Positions 49,283 to 57,491 are shown, counted from the first letter of the stretch. The stretch is DNA of 64,000 nucleotides from Butyrivibrio proteoclasticus (GCF_900115735.1 NZ_FOXO01000011.1:1-64000), one strand, 5' to 3'. Translations and numbers: made by a program. Notes: generated by a model not told the origin, from the letters alone.

Positions 49283-50137
49283 ATGAGAGGAATTGATCTT
49301 CATACCCATTCAAATTGTTCAGATGGTACATATAGCGTAAAAGAGCTAATAGATTACGCTCATGAGAAAAATCTTGCTGCGATTGCTCTTACAGATCATG
49401 ATACAGTAATTGGCCTTGATGAAGCTATTGGTTACACCGGTAAAAAATATAGTGATATTGAATTTATTCCTGGAATCGAATTTTCTACGGTTAATGAAGG
49501 AAAAGACGTTCATGTAGTCGGACTATACATTGATCATCATAATAAAGAATTTAAAAGGAGGCTCCAGGCTTTTGCTGATTCAAGGCGTGAACGCAATGAA
49601 AAAATGTGCAGGAAACTGACTGAAGAAGCAGGACTCCCCATAAGCTATGATGAGCTTCTTGAGGCTTTTCCCAATGCTGTTATAACAAGAGCACATTATG
49701 CAAAACTCATGCTTGATAAAGGTTATGTAAATTCAAGGCAGGAGGTTTTTGATAAATACATAGGTGATCACTGTAAATATTATGTTCCAAGGGAAAATAT
49801 CACTCCTGAGGATGCAATTGAGCTTATTCTTTTAGCGGGCGGAGTGCCAATTTTAGCTCATCCTATTTTGTACCATATGAGTGATGAAAAGCTTGAAGCT
49901 TTGGTAGTAAGGCTGATTAATGCCGGCTTAAAGGGAATAGAAGCAATTTATTCTACTTATGAACCGGCAGAAGAGAGACAGATAAGAAATCTTGCCCAGA
50001 AGTATGATCTTTTGATAAGTGGTGGTTCAGATTTCCATGGAGCCAATAAACAAAAGATTGATCTTGGGGTTGGTTTTGGAAAAATGTTCATTCCTGAAGA
50101 TATTCTTACAGATATAAAAAATGCAAGAGCAAACTAA
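49283..50137 (+). CDS. PHP-domain phosphoesterase
   Basis: A 284-residue PHP protein. It has metal motifs DLHTHSNCSDGTYS, ALTDHDTVIGLDEA, PGIEFS, VPILAHPILYH and GSDFHGANKQ. It resembles 3',5'-nucleoside bisphosphate phosphatases and RNase AM (YciV), which hydrolyse pAp or trim RNA 5' ends. The ATG at 49283 is taken because a TTG at 49247 overlaps the folT stop; AAAGGTGG lies 12 nt upstream, rather far. It follows folT closely and ends in a terminator. Substrate is inferred from family only. Confidence 0.9.
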   Translation: MRGIDLHTHSNCSDGTYSVKELIDYAHEKNLAAIALTDHDTVIGLDEAIGYTGKKYSDIEFIPGIEFSTVNEGKDVHVVGLYIDHHNKEFKRRLQAFADSRRERNEKMCRKLTEEAGLPISYDELLEAFPNAVITRAHYAKLMLDKGYVNSRQEVFDKYIGDHCKYYVPRENITPEDAIELILLAGGVPILAHPILYHMSDEKLEALVVRLINAGLKGIEAIYSTYEPAEERQIRNLAQKYDLLISGGSDFHGANKQKIDLGVGFGKMFIPEDILTDIKNARAN

Positions 50138-50150
50138 ATAGGACATAAAA

Positions 50151-50180
50151 AAAGAATGTCGCAAGCGGCATTCTTTTTTT
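50151..50180 (+). terminator. Terminator after the PHP gene
   Basis: A 12-bp stem (AAAGAATGTCGC with GCGGCATTCTTT, one G-U pair) and a run of T up to 50180. Confidence 0.85.
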
Positions 50181-50181
50181 G

Positions 50182-50303
50182 TATCATAGGAAATTGCTTT
50201 CCTATGATATAAAAAAACGCTCCGCTAAGGATGCGCACCTCGCGGCAATGAAATTAATTGCTTCGCAATACCGCTCGGGCGCGAAGAGTCGCGAGCGACT
50301 CTT
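50182..50303. other. Three-hairpin intergenic cluster
   Basis: TATCATAGGAAA/TTTCCTATGATA (50182-50193 with 50198-50209) forms a perfect 12-bp hairpin. A second hairpin is tipped by ATTGC-TTC-GCAAT (50256-50268) inside a GCGG/CCGC stem. A third is AAGAGTCG/CGACTCTT (50284-50303). None has a strong T tract. The region is GC-rich against its neighbours. Its order of hairpins recalls the elements at 5151 and 57492, but it lacks their conserved linker. Confidence 0.5.
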
Positions 50304-50312
50304 TATTTTAAA

Positions 50313-52052
50313 TTATAAATCACTGCAAAGCTGGTTTTTGCCATTGTTTTTGGCTTTATAAAGAAGTTCATCTACGCGGGTAATTGTCTGAAGAACAGTT
50401 TCATTTTTTTGATGCATTGTTGCACCGGCACTGATTGTAAGCTCATAATCAATGCCTAAAAGATTGTTTACTTTTTTGATCATCTCTTCAGCATTTGTTT
50501 TTACATATTCCGAAGAGCGGTCTGATATGATCATTATAAATTCTTCGCCGCCCCAACGACCACATTCTATGCCCTCATTGCAGATGATCTTTTCTTTTAT
50601 ATAATTGGCAATATTTTTTAGAGCATTATCACCTTCAATATGTCCATATGTGTCGTTGATGTTTTTAAAGTTATCTATGTCAAACATGATAAGAAACCAG
50701 TCTTTGGAGTTGTCTGTTTCATAGATAAGTCTTTCAATTGCACCACGGTTTAATAAATCTGTAAGCGCATCATGCGAGGCTTTATAGAGCATATCATTTA
50801 GCTGATTGTTTTTCTCCATAAGCTCTTCAGTAATAGTATTGATAAATACTGCAAGCCTTGCTGTTATAGGCATACTTGAAGAAGCCATATTTGAAACTTC
50901 TTCAATATGGTCTAATTCCTGTTTTTCACCCTCACGCATGGAAGCAGTAACTATGGACAGATTATTTAAAATGGTCTTTCCTTTAAAGCGCATTATTTCG
51001 CCAAGGGCACTAAAACCGGCTGCATCCATATGCTTGGAGATCTCAACGATCTCAATATTATCCTGTTCGCCCCAGAAGAGTTTTCTGCCGAAACAGTTAT
51101 ATATAGTAATTGCCTGTGGCGCAAAGTCTCGTATAAGCTGGCCTGCCTGCTTGGTATGCTCCATTATTCTTAATGGATCTCCATAGGTAAGACGGATATT
51201 GCTTCCAACAGGAACATTAGTAGACATAACGATCGATCCGTCAGGATTTACAGATTTGGCATGGCGGATGTATACAGTTTCTTCATTGACCTGAACTTCC
51301 CATGGGAATTCCAGAGCATCATAGAAAAAGTTTGGACCTTTTTTTATGTTGAGATAATGGCTGTAAACATCATAAGCAGGCTTTCCATCAAGCTCATATA
51401 CAACGTTTCCCTCTGCCCTTGTTACATGAAGAGGGTAGCCAATAGCTTTCCATCCAAACATTCTGTTTGTCTGGATATGCAGCTCTTTTCCGCTGTATAG
51501 AACAAGAAAAACGCCTTCTGTATGGTAGTCATTGTCATCAGTAAAAATAAAAGGCTTGTTATCATCATCACCTACAGCAATGGCGCCGAATACCTCAATG
51601 TTATCAGGGAGAGAATCGGCCGTATGACTTGCCTTATCAAACATCACGTCAGAGTTTGCACATACGATCTCAAGTCCCTTTAAGTCAGGAATTTCTTTTA
51701 TGATATCAAAGAAAACTTGTGAAAAGTCTTTGTTGAGATCATAAAAAGACAGAACCTTAACCTGGGTAGACGTATCATCAAATACTGTAAGCGTGATAAC
51801 GCATTCGTTGTAATCTATGCTTCCATTAATGATTTCTCCTATTGCACTACAGCCGACAATAGGTACACCGGGAAGTTCTATATTTAGAATTTTTTGGATT
51901 CTGTCCAATTTATAATAGATTGACTTATCGGTATAAGGAGCATATATATGGATGATTGCACTATTTCCATGCAAATTTGTCTTTTGTGCCCAATCTCTGA
52001 TGGTTGGTATAAATCTTGGATTAAATGTTGTTTGAAATAGTTTCAATTGCAT
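50313..52052 (-). CDS. FIST-domain diguanylate cyclase (GGDEF)
   Basis: A 579-residue soluble protein. The FIST N domain covers residues about 15-200 (VPIVGCSAIGEIINGSIDYN, ANSDVMFDKASHTADSLPDN), the FIST C domain about 205-360 (GYPLHVTRAEGNVVYELDGK, YNCFGRKLFWGE), then a coiled linker. The GGDEF domain from about 415 has KASHDALTDLLNRGAIERL, FDIDNFKNINDTYGH and GRWGGEEFIMI. FIST domains are thought to sense small molecules such as amino acids. The GGEEF site should make cyclic di-GMP. No RxxD inhibitory site precedes it (the residues there are EGIE). No membrane segment is present. The ATG at 52052 has GGGAG close upstream. Confidence 0.93.
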   Translation of the reverse strand: MQLKLFQTTFNPRFIPTIRDWAQKTNLHGNSAIIHIYAPYTDKSIYYKLDRIQKILNIELPGVPIVGCSAIGEIINGSIDYNECVITLTVFDDTSTQVKVLSFYDLNKDFSQVFFDIIKEIPDLKGLEIVCANSDVMFDKASHTADSLPDNIEVFGAIAVGDDDNKPFIFTDDNDYHTEGVFLVLYSGKELHIQTNRMFGWKAIGYPLHVTRAEGNVVYELDGKPAYDVYSHYLNIKKGPNFFYDALEFPWEVQVNEETVYIRHAKSVNPDGSIVMSTNVPVGSNIRLTYGDPLRIMEHTKQAGQLIRDFAPQAITIYNCFGRKLFWGEQDNIEIVEISKHMDAAGFSALGEIMRFKGKTILNNLSIVTASMREGEKQELDHIEEVSNMASSSMPITARLAVFINTITEELMEKNNQLNDMLYKASHDALTDLLNRGAIERLIYETDNSKDWFLIMFDIDNFKNINDTYGHIEGDNALKNIANYIKEKIICNEGIECGRWGGEEFIMIISDRSSEYVKTNAEEMIKKVNNLLGIDYELTISAGATMHQKNETVLQTITRVDELLYKAKNNGKNQLCSDL

Positions 52053-52125
52053 TACTCCCAATGATTCTAATTTATTGTTGGTCTTATTTTACTACAAATC
52101 TATTATTAAAACTACAAATAAACGC

Positions 52126-52154
52126 TTGACATATTTTTTTTTAATTATTAAAAT
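52126..52154 (+). promoter_or_regulatory. tyrS promoter
   Basis: TTGACA (52126-52131), 17-bp spacer, TAAAAT (52149-52154), directly before the T-box leader. Confidence 0.8.
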
Positions 52155-52176
52155 TTGTAAAGTAATTAAATATAAA

Positions 52177-52464
52177 AAGCTATGATCGGAATAAGTAAGA
52201 ATCGAAATCTGACGACAGAGAATTGCTGGTTGGTGAGAAGCGTAAGTTAAGAGCGATGATGAATACCTCCGTGAGCTGCTGAGATGAATTCTTTTTACTA
52301 CAAGATATTAGTTTCAGACGGGGACTGACCGTTATATCAGTAGAGTATCATTCATTTTTTGAATCGTACTTGATGAGGCGCTTTGCGTGAGCATAGTGTG
52401 AATGAAGGTGGTAACACGGATTATTTCGTCCTTCGCAACAAAATATGTTGCGAAGGATTTTTTT
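52177..52464 (+). ncRNA. Tyrosine T-box riboswitch
   Basis: Stem I begins near 52177 and holds AAGTAAGA and the distal-loop sequence GCTGGTTGGTGAGAAGC (52225-52241). The specifier region GAATACCTCC (52261-52270) contains TAC (52264-52266), the tyrosine codon, followed by the usual GAGCTGC. The T-box sequence GAAGGTGGTAACACGG is at 52404-52419. A 12-bp terminator follows. Uncharged tRNA-Tyr would pair with the specifier and T-box and allow readthrough into tyrS. Confidence 0.94.
52429..52464 (+). terminator. T-box terminator
   Basis: TCCTTCGCAACA (52429-52440) pairs perfectly with TGTTGCGAAGGA (52446-52457), then seven T. It is the off-state structure of the tyrosine T-box. Confidence 0.9.
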
Positions 52465-52591
52465 GAGCAGAGCACTTGCTGAAGTTTTTTTGAAGCTAGT
52501 GCGAGCCATGGGTGAACACTTAACGAGGTCTTTTCGAGTTTAGTGAGAATCCCAATATTTCTTTGCAACGACAATCATTTGGAGGTGCATT

Positions 52592-53812
52592 ATGCAGATT
52601 TATGAGGAACTAAAGGCAAGAGGACTGATTGCGCAGGTTACAGATGAAGAGCATATCAGAGACCTTGTAAACAATGGTAAGGCAACATTTTATATTGGTT
52701 TTGACTGTACAGCAGATTCACTTACAGCAGGTCATTTCATGGCACTTACTCTTATGAAGAGACTTCAGGAAGCTGGAAATAAGCCAATCGCTCTAATCGG
52801 TGGCGGTACCACAATGATCGGTGACCCATCAGGAAGAACTGATATGAGAAAGATGCTTACAAGAGAAGATATTGATCACAATGCTGCATGCTTTAAGCGT
52901 CAGATGGAGAAATTCATTGATTTCTCAGATGGAAAGGCTTTAATGGTAAACAATGCTGACTGGCTCATGAACCTTAACTATATTGAGCTCTTAAGAGAGG
53001 TTGGTGCTTGTTTTTCTGTTAACAACATGCTTCGTGCAGAGTGTTATAAGCAGCGTATGGAAAAAGGGCTCAGTTTCCTTGAATTTAACTACATGATCAT
53101 GCAGTCATACGATTTCTATTACATGTTCCAGAAATACAACTGTAATCTGGAATTTGGTGGAGACGATCAGTGGAGCAATATGCTTGGCGGTACAGAGCTT
53201 ATTCGCAGAAAGCTTGGTCAGGATGCTCATGCTATGACAATCACTCTATTAACTGATTCTCAGGGCAAAAAGATGGGTAAGACAGCCGGAAACGCTGTAT
53301 GGCTTGATCCTAACAAGACATCACCGTTTGATTTCTATCAGTACTGGAGAAACGTTGATGATGCTGATGTTGATAAGTGCATCAAGATGCTCACATTTAT
53401 TCCTATCGAAGAGATCCTTGAAATGGAGAAGTGGGATCCTAGCAGAGTCAATGAGAAGAAAGAAATCCTTGCATTTGAGCTTACAGCACTTGTACATGGA
53501 AAAGAAGAAGCTCAGAAAGCGCAGGATGGAGCAAGAGCTCTTTTCGCAGGCGGCGGAGATGCTGCAAATGTTCCTGCTACAAGTCTAAAGGAAGAGGATT
53601 TCAGAGATGGAAACATCGATGTCCTTCAGGTTCTTGTTTCTGCAGGCCTTTGTGCTACAAGAAGTGAAGCTAGACGTGCTGTTGAGCAGGGCGGTGTAAC
53701 TGTAGCAGATGAGAAGGTTACAGATGTAAAGGCAACTTATGACAAGGCATTCTTTGCAGATGGAGTTATGGTAAGAAAAGGAAAGAAATCATTTAAGAAG
53801 GTTTCATTCTAA
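52592..53812 (+). CDS. tyrS: Tyrosyl-tRNA synthetase
   Basis: A 406-residue class Ic synthetase. It has FYIGFDCTADSLTAGHFMAL (HIGH-type motif as HFMA), YDFYYMFQKYNCNLEFGGDD and the KMSKS loop as KKMGKTAGNAVWL. A C-terminal S4 RNA-binding domain follows (ATRSEARRAVEQGGVTVADE). It charges tRNA-Tyr. GGAGG precedes the ATG. Its expression is controlled by the T-box upstream, but an extra 127 nt lies between the T-box terminator and the start. Confidence 0.97.
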   Translation: MQIYEELKARGLIAQVTDEEHIRDLVNNGKATFYIGFDCTADSLTAGHFMALTLMKRLQEAGNKPIALIGGGTTMIGDPSGRTDMRKMLTREDIDHNAACFKRQMEKFIDFSDGKALMVNNADWLMNLNYIELLREVGACFSVNNMLRAECYKQRMEKGLSFLEFNYMIMQSYDFYYMFQKYNCNLEFGGDDQWSNMLGGTELIRRKLGQDAHAMTITLLTDSQGKKMGKTAGNAVWLDPNKTSPFDFYQYWRNVDDADVDKCIKMLTFIPIEEILEMEKWDPSRVNEKKEILAFELTALVHGKEEAQKAQDGARALFAGGGDAANVPATSLKEEDFRDGNIDVLQVLVSAGLCATRSEARRAVEQGGVTVADEKVTDVKATYDKAFFADGVMVRKGKKSFKKVSF

Positions 53813-53823
53813 AATAAATTAAC

Positions 53824-53857
53824 AAAAAGCCGTAGTATTAAAAACTACGGCTTTTTT
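53824..53857 (+). terminator. tyrS terminator
   Basis: A 12-bp stem (AAAAGCCGTAGT with ACTACGGCTTTT) and six T. The ribosome binding site of the next gene begins right after the T tract. Confidence 0.85.
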
Positions 53858-53872
53858 AGGAGAGGTAAAAAA

Positions 53873-55699
53873 ATGGGGTATGAAAATTTAAGACCAGATG
53901 AGATTGAGTCAGCAGGAAGGTTTGACTCTTTTGATGATGGCAAAGTAATGTTTGGAAAACAAAAAAATAAGCTTCCGGCAATGGGGTGGAACAGCTGGAA
54001 TGCATTTGGAAGTGGCAACACAGAGGCTCTTACTAAAATAATGGCTGATAAGTTTATAGAACTTGGCCTTGATAAACTTGGCTATAAATACATTATTTTG
54101 GATGATGGATGTTATAAGACGGAAAGAGTTGAAGATAAGCTTTCCAATGAAGATGTCAAGTTCCCAAGTGGATTTAAGGCTCTTTCTGATTATATACATG
54201 AAAGAGGCCTTAAATTCGGAATGTACAATGACATAGGAACCAATCTTTGCGCAGGCGCACAGGTTGGAACCTGCGGGCACGAAGCCATGGATGCCGCAAA
54301 CTATATTGAGTGGGGTGTTGATTTCTTAAAGGTTGATAACTGCTATTATCCTTTTGATAATGCAACTTTCTCAAATGCTGAAAATGCAAGATATACCTTT
54401 GCTCCAAATATAAGAGCAGTTAAGGTTTGCGCTAGTGATGGCTCTTTTGAAAAGATATACTCTGCTGTTAAAGATGGTGTAATTGTAGGAAGAAGGGCAG
54501 AAAAGGTAAATGATGATGGCTATGTTACAAAAATAGGAACTTTCGATGGGACAGGACCAGATGCTACACCGGTAGGACTTCAGAGCAGTGAACTTGTTTT
54601 TAATGTCGATGTTCCAAGCGATGGAGAATATTCTATTTTCGTACAATATGCAACCGGAAAAGAGGAAGGCGTTGGAGAGTGGCTTCAGATAATGGTCGAA
54701 GGAGAAATGATATTTGACGGCTTCCTTAAAGAAACAGAAAGTCCTGCTTCTTTTGTCTGGTCAACATCACCTTCTGATGAAAAAAGCGGTTTTGTATGCA
54801 GGTTACATAAGGGCATAAACAAAGTCAGAATAATGAACCATAGAAGGCAGGAGAATACGCTTAATTCATATGGTCGCTTGTTAAAAGAACTTAAGAGACT
54901 ATCACCTGATAAGGATATCTATTATTCAGCCTGTGAGTGGGGAAAGACTCAGCCTCAGAATTGGGGCAAAAAAGTCTGTGATTCCTGGAGAATCTTAAAT
55001 GATATCACTTTTAGAGTTGGAAGTGATGGAGATCCGGGACATGGTGACTGGACTTCTGATTATACAACTGGTGTAGCTGTGCAGTACAATAAGGCAGTTA
55101 TCATGGATGAGTTTGCTGGTCTTTCAAAAGGATGGAATGATCCTGATATGCTTATGATCGGCATGGATGGTCTTAATGAAATCCAGTGCAAGACACATAT
55201 GGCTATGTGGTGCATGATGAACTCTCCACTGATGCTTGGCCTTGATCTAAGAAGAGTAAGTAAAGGAGACTGGATCTATAAAATTATCTCCAATGAAAAA
55301 CTTATTTCTTTAAATCAGGATACGCTTGGAATTCAGGCAAAGAGAGTTTATTCAAGCATTGCAGTGGGAGATCCTTCAAAAGAGTACATAAGGGACAATG
55401 ACAGAGTTGATATTCTTGTTAAGCCTCTTTCTGGAGAAAGATTTGCAATTAGCTTTATAAATGTAAGCGAAAAAGATAAGGAAGAGACATTTAAGATAAC
55501 TTTAAAAGATATACTTAAGGCCTTTGCAGATAATGAAAAGAGCGTTTATTTGAAGGCATTTGAAAATGCAAAGAAATTGGAAGCTCTTGATGTTTACACT
55601 GATGATACATTTACAATTTTGGATGGATGTATTGAAGTATCAAACCTTAAGGCTTTTGATAATATAACTTTTATTGTTTCGCTTTCTGATGAGAAGTAA
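53873..55699 (+). CDS. GH27 alpha-galactosidase with inserted domain
   Basis: A 608-residue protein. The barrel starts at LPAMGWNSWNAFGSGNTEAL and has YIILDDGCYKTERV, RGLKFGMYNDIGTNLCAGAQ and the nucleophile D155 in FLKVDNCYYPFD. The acid/base is D423 in GWNDPDMLMIG. Between residues about 180 and 330 there is a beta-rich insertion (FNVDVPSDGEYSIFVQYATG) that looks like a CBM35-type carbohydrate-binding module placed within the barrel. The C-terminal part is a beta domain. It lacks a signal peptide, so it should act on imported galactosides in the cytoplasm. GH27 also includes isomalto-dextranases and alpha-N-acetylgalactosaminidases, so specificity is open. AGGAGAGG precedes the ATG. Confidence 0.88.
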   Translation: MGYENLRPDEIESAGRFDSFDDGKVMFGKQKNKLPAMGWNSWNAFGSGNTEALTKIMADKFIELGLDKLGYKYIILDDGCYKTERVEDKLSNEDVKFPSGFKALSDYIHERGLKFGMYNDIGTNLCAGAQVGTCGHEAMDAANYIEWGVDFLKVDNCYYPFDNATFSNAENARYTFAPNIRAVKVCASDGSFEKIYSAVKDGVIVGRRAEKVNDDGYVTKIGTFDGTGPDATPVGLQSSELVFNVDVPSDGEYSIFVQYATGKEEGVGEWLQIMVEGEMIFDGFLKETESPASFVWSTSPSDEKSGFVCRLHKGINKVRIMNHRRQENTLNSYGRLLKELKRLSPDKDIYYSACEWGKTQPQNWGKKVCDSWRILNDITFRVGSDGDPGHGDWTSDYTTGVAVQYNKAVIMDEFAGLSKGWNDPDMLMIGMDGLNEIQCKTHMAMWCMMNSPLMLGLDLRRVSKGDWIYKIISNEKLISLNQDTLGIQAKRVYSSIAVGDPSKEYIRDNDRVDILVKPLSGERFAISFINVSEKDKEETFKITLKDILKAFADNEKSVYLKAFENAKKLEALDVYTDDTFTILDGCIEVSNLKAFDNITFIVSLSDEK

Positions 55700-55701
55700 T
55701 T

Positions 55702-56085
55702 ATGAATTGTAAGGACTTTACAAATAAACTTATAGATTTATATCAGAATAAAAATAACCAGGAGCTTTCTTATGAGGCTCTTGGTCCATTTTTATGCGAA
55801 ATTATTGATAGCAGTGCAGACATATATAAAATGCCTCTTCGAAGAAATACCATGGCCAGAGTGCTCCATGAGTTTTATAAGAATGTCCTGAAAGTAAAGG
55901 ATCTTGACTGGAGAGATGCAGGGAAGTTTCCTGATATTTATGATTGTAAGCTTTGTGCTAATCCACTTGCACAGTGTTATGTAAGAGGCCTCATAAAACC
56001 CAGAAAAGAAGGCAATGTACTAATTCTGGGAGCAAATGATATCGTTACAAATGAAGAAATTATATATATTTTTTCTCTGATTTAG
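55702..56085 (+). CDS. Hypothetical protein
   Basis: I do not recognise this 127-residue protein. It starts 2 nt after the GH27 stop, so it is probably co-expressed with it. The N-terminal half is helical (MNCKDFTNKLIDLYQNKNN). It has a cluster of three cysteines in DCKLCANPLAQCYVRG at about residues 82-97, and the end GNVLILGANDIVTNEEIIYI reads as a strand-helix pair. There is no signal peptide or membrane segment. The cysteines could bind metal, but the pattern is too sparse to say. Confidence 0.65.
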   Translation: MNCKDFTNKLIDLYQNKNNQELSYEALGPFLCEIIDSSADIYKMPLRRNTMARVLHEFYKNVLKVKDLDWRDAGKFPDIYDCKLCANPLAQCYVRGLIKPRKEGNVLILGANDIVTNEEIIYIFSLI

Positions 56086-56093
56086 AAAATATT

Positions 56094-56122
56094 TTGCCGC
56101 ATATTTTTTTCCTTCGTATAAA
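56094..56122 (+). promoter_or_regulatory. Predicted promoter of lipoprotein gene
   Basis: TTGCCG (56094-56099), 17-bp spacer, TATAAA (56117-56122), about 41 nt before the ATG. Confidence 0.5.
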
Positions 56123-56162
56123 TATTTGTAATCATAAATATGACCTTTTGGAGGAAAAAATT

Positions 56163-56666
56163 ATGAAGAAAATCGGATTGTTAATGGCAGGTGTTGTTTT
56201 AGCAGTATCTCTTACAGCTTGTGCTAGTGAATCAACATCAACAACAAGCTTTAATGTAACAACAACTACAGAAGATGGCACAACGGAATACAATTATTCA
56301 TCTGAATTTGCAAATGGTGAATTTTCATCAACAGAAGATTATACAGAATACAACAATGATATTAACTGCAACATAGTAGATGGCGTTGCTTATATATCTG
56401 CTCCATATAGAACAGACCTTTGGTGTGAAGAAATCGTTTATGTAGATGATGTAGAGATCTGTGATACAGATGCTGAAGATGGTGTTTATTATGCATCAAA
56501 TTCTCCACTTATTCAGGATGGAGCTACAAAGATATTTGTTGCTCAATATGATGAAGAGAACAATGATGCTTTTGCATATGCAGTGTTTACTTTATCAGTA
56601 AAAGATGGACAGTTTGCAACTGTTGATGAAGCATATATGGTTGACAGCATTGACGATGTGCTTTGA
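56163..56666 (+). CDS. Small secreted lipoprotein
   Basis: A 167-residue lipoprotein. It has a basic start, a hydrophobic core and lipobox LTAC, followed by a Thr/Ser/Glu-rich stretch (SESTSTTSFNVTTTTEDGTT). The mature part is acidic with many Asp, Tyr and Glu and shows no known domain. It is anchored outside the membrane. TGGAGG precedes the ATG. Its own promoter and terminator make it a separate unit. The function is unknown. Confidence 0.8.
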   Translation: MKKIGLLMAGVVLAVSLTACASESTSTTSFNVTTTTEDGTTEYNYSSEFANGEFSSTEDYTEYNNDINCNIVDGVAYISAPYRTDLWCEEIVYVDDVEICDTDAEDGVYYASNSPLIQDGATKIFVAQYDEENNDAFAYAVFTLSVKDGQFATVDEAYMVDSIDDVL

Positions 56667-56689
56667 TTAAAAACATAAATAAGTGTAAA

Positions 56690-56727
56690 AAAGGTCCAAA
56701 TCAGTGTAACTGATTGGATCTTTTTTT
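56690..56727 (+). terminator. Lipoprotein gene terminator
   Basis: AAGGTCCAAATCAGT pairs with ACTGATTGGATCTT (one bulged A, one G-U), followed by T. Confidence 0.8.
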
Positions 56728-56747
56728 GAAATAATAGTCTGTATGAG

Positions 56748-56776
56748 TTGACAAATGAGGGAAGGGGTTTTATATT
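56748..56776 (+). promoter_or_regulatory. Promoter of heavy-metal cassette
   Basis: Consensus TTGACA (56748-56753), 17-bp spacer, TATATT (56771-56776), followed at once by the metalloregulator operator. Confidence 0.8.
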
Positions 56777-56779
56777 AAT

Positions 56780-56806
56780 CATATGAACAATTATTCATAT
56801 GTTCAT
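56780..56806. promoter_or_regulatory. SmtB/CadC-type operator
   Basis: CATATGAACAATTATTCATA begins the site and TGTTCA ends it. TGAACA (56783-56788) and TGTTCA (56799-56804) form an outer palindrome, and ATATGAA/TTCATAT a second inner one. This is the usual operator of zinc- or cadmium-sensing ArsR-family repressors, placed where it would block the start of transcription. Confidence 0.8.
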
Positions 56807-56855
56807 TGAAATTAAAATCAATTCATTTTTATGGATATTCGAAAGGAGGCGTTTT

Positions 56856-57215
56856 GTGGCAGTTACAGATGTAGAGTGCTGTGAAGAACACCATGTACAT
56901 ATTCAGGTTACTAATAAAGCTAAAAGAAAAATGCCAGACGAGGATGAATTATATGATCTGGCTGAGCTTTTTAAGGTGTTTGGTGATTCAACCAGAATAA
57001 AGATATTGTTTGCTTTGTTTGAAGAAGAAATGTGTGTTTGCGATATCGCAGATACTCTTAATATGACACAGTCTGCTATATCTCATCAGCTTAGGATTCT
57101 TAAACAGAGTAAGCTTGTTGGTAATAGGCGTGAAGGTAAGTCGGTTATATATTTCCTTGCCGATGATCATGTGAGAACAATTATCGATCAGGGACTTAAT
57201 CATATTGAGGAATGA
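56856..57215 (+). CDS. ArsR/SmtB-family metal-sensing repressor
   Basis: A 119-residue winged helix: LAELFKVFGDSTRIKILFAL, then EEEMCVCDIADTLNMTQSAI with the CVCD (alpha-3) metal motif, and SHQLRILKQSKLVGNRREGK. The C-terminal ADDHVRTIIDQGLNHIEE has the Asp, His, His and Glu of the alpha-5 zinc site. The N-terminus has CCEEHHVHIQ. It thus carries both the Cd/Pb and Zn site types, as in CadC or ZiaR. The GTG start at 56856 follows AAAGGAGG. It should repress its own operon and leave the operator when Zn, Cd or Pb rises. Confidence 0.93.
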   Translation: MAVTDVECCEEHHVHIQVTNKAKRKMPDEDELYDLAELFKVFGDSTRIKILFALFEEEMCVCDIADTLNMTQSAISHQLRILKQSKLVGNRREGKSVIYFLADDHVRTIIDQGLNHIEE

Positions 57216-57253
57216 TCGAAAATAATAAGCCAGATGGCGAAAGGGGTTAAATT

Positions 57254-57472
57254 ATGAAGAAAACATATAAATGTGAAGTTGATTGCGCAAACTGTGCAGC
57301 AAAGATGGAAGATGCTATCAAAAAGATTGATGGAGTTGTAAATGCAAGAGTTAATTTTATGACTCAGAAACTTATGCTTGAAGCTGCAGATGATATATAT
57401 GAAAAGGTCCTTGATGAGGCAGTAAAAGCATGCAAAAAGGTTGAGCCTGATTGTGAGATTGAGATTGCATGA
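57254..57472 (+). CDS. Small heavy-metal-associated (HMA) domain protein
   Basis: A 72-residue ferredoxin-like HMA domain. MKKTYKCEVDCANCAAKMED carries the CxxC metal site, as CANC, then GVVNARVNFMTQKLMLEAAD. It is equivalent to the N-terminal metal-binding domain that CadA/ZntA pumps usually have fused; the pump downstream lacks it. It probably delivers ions to the pump or buffers them. The site lacks the GMTC start typical of copper domains. GAAAGGGG precedes the ATG. Confidence 0.9.
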   Translation: MKKTYKCEVDCANCAAKMEDAIKKIDGVVNARVNFMTQKLMLEAADDIYEKVLDEAVKACKKVEPDCEIEIA

Positions 57473-57491
57473 CATCTTGAACTAAATTCCA

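Noticed and set aside
50182-50209. Perfect 12-bp hairpin as a second terminator
   Set aside because: It is followed by A-rich sequence on both strands and not by a T tract.
50179-50361. Short plus-strand open frame of 60 codons
   Set aside because: It consists of hairpin sequence and the end of the GGDEF gene, with no binding site or recognisable protein pattern.
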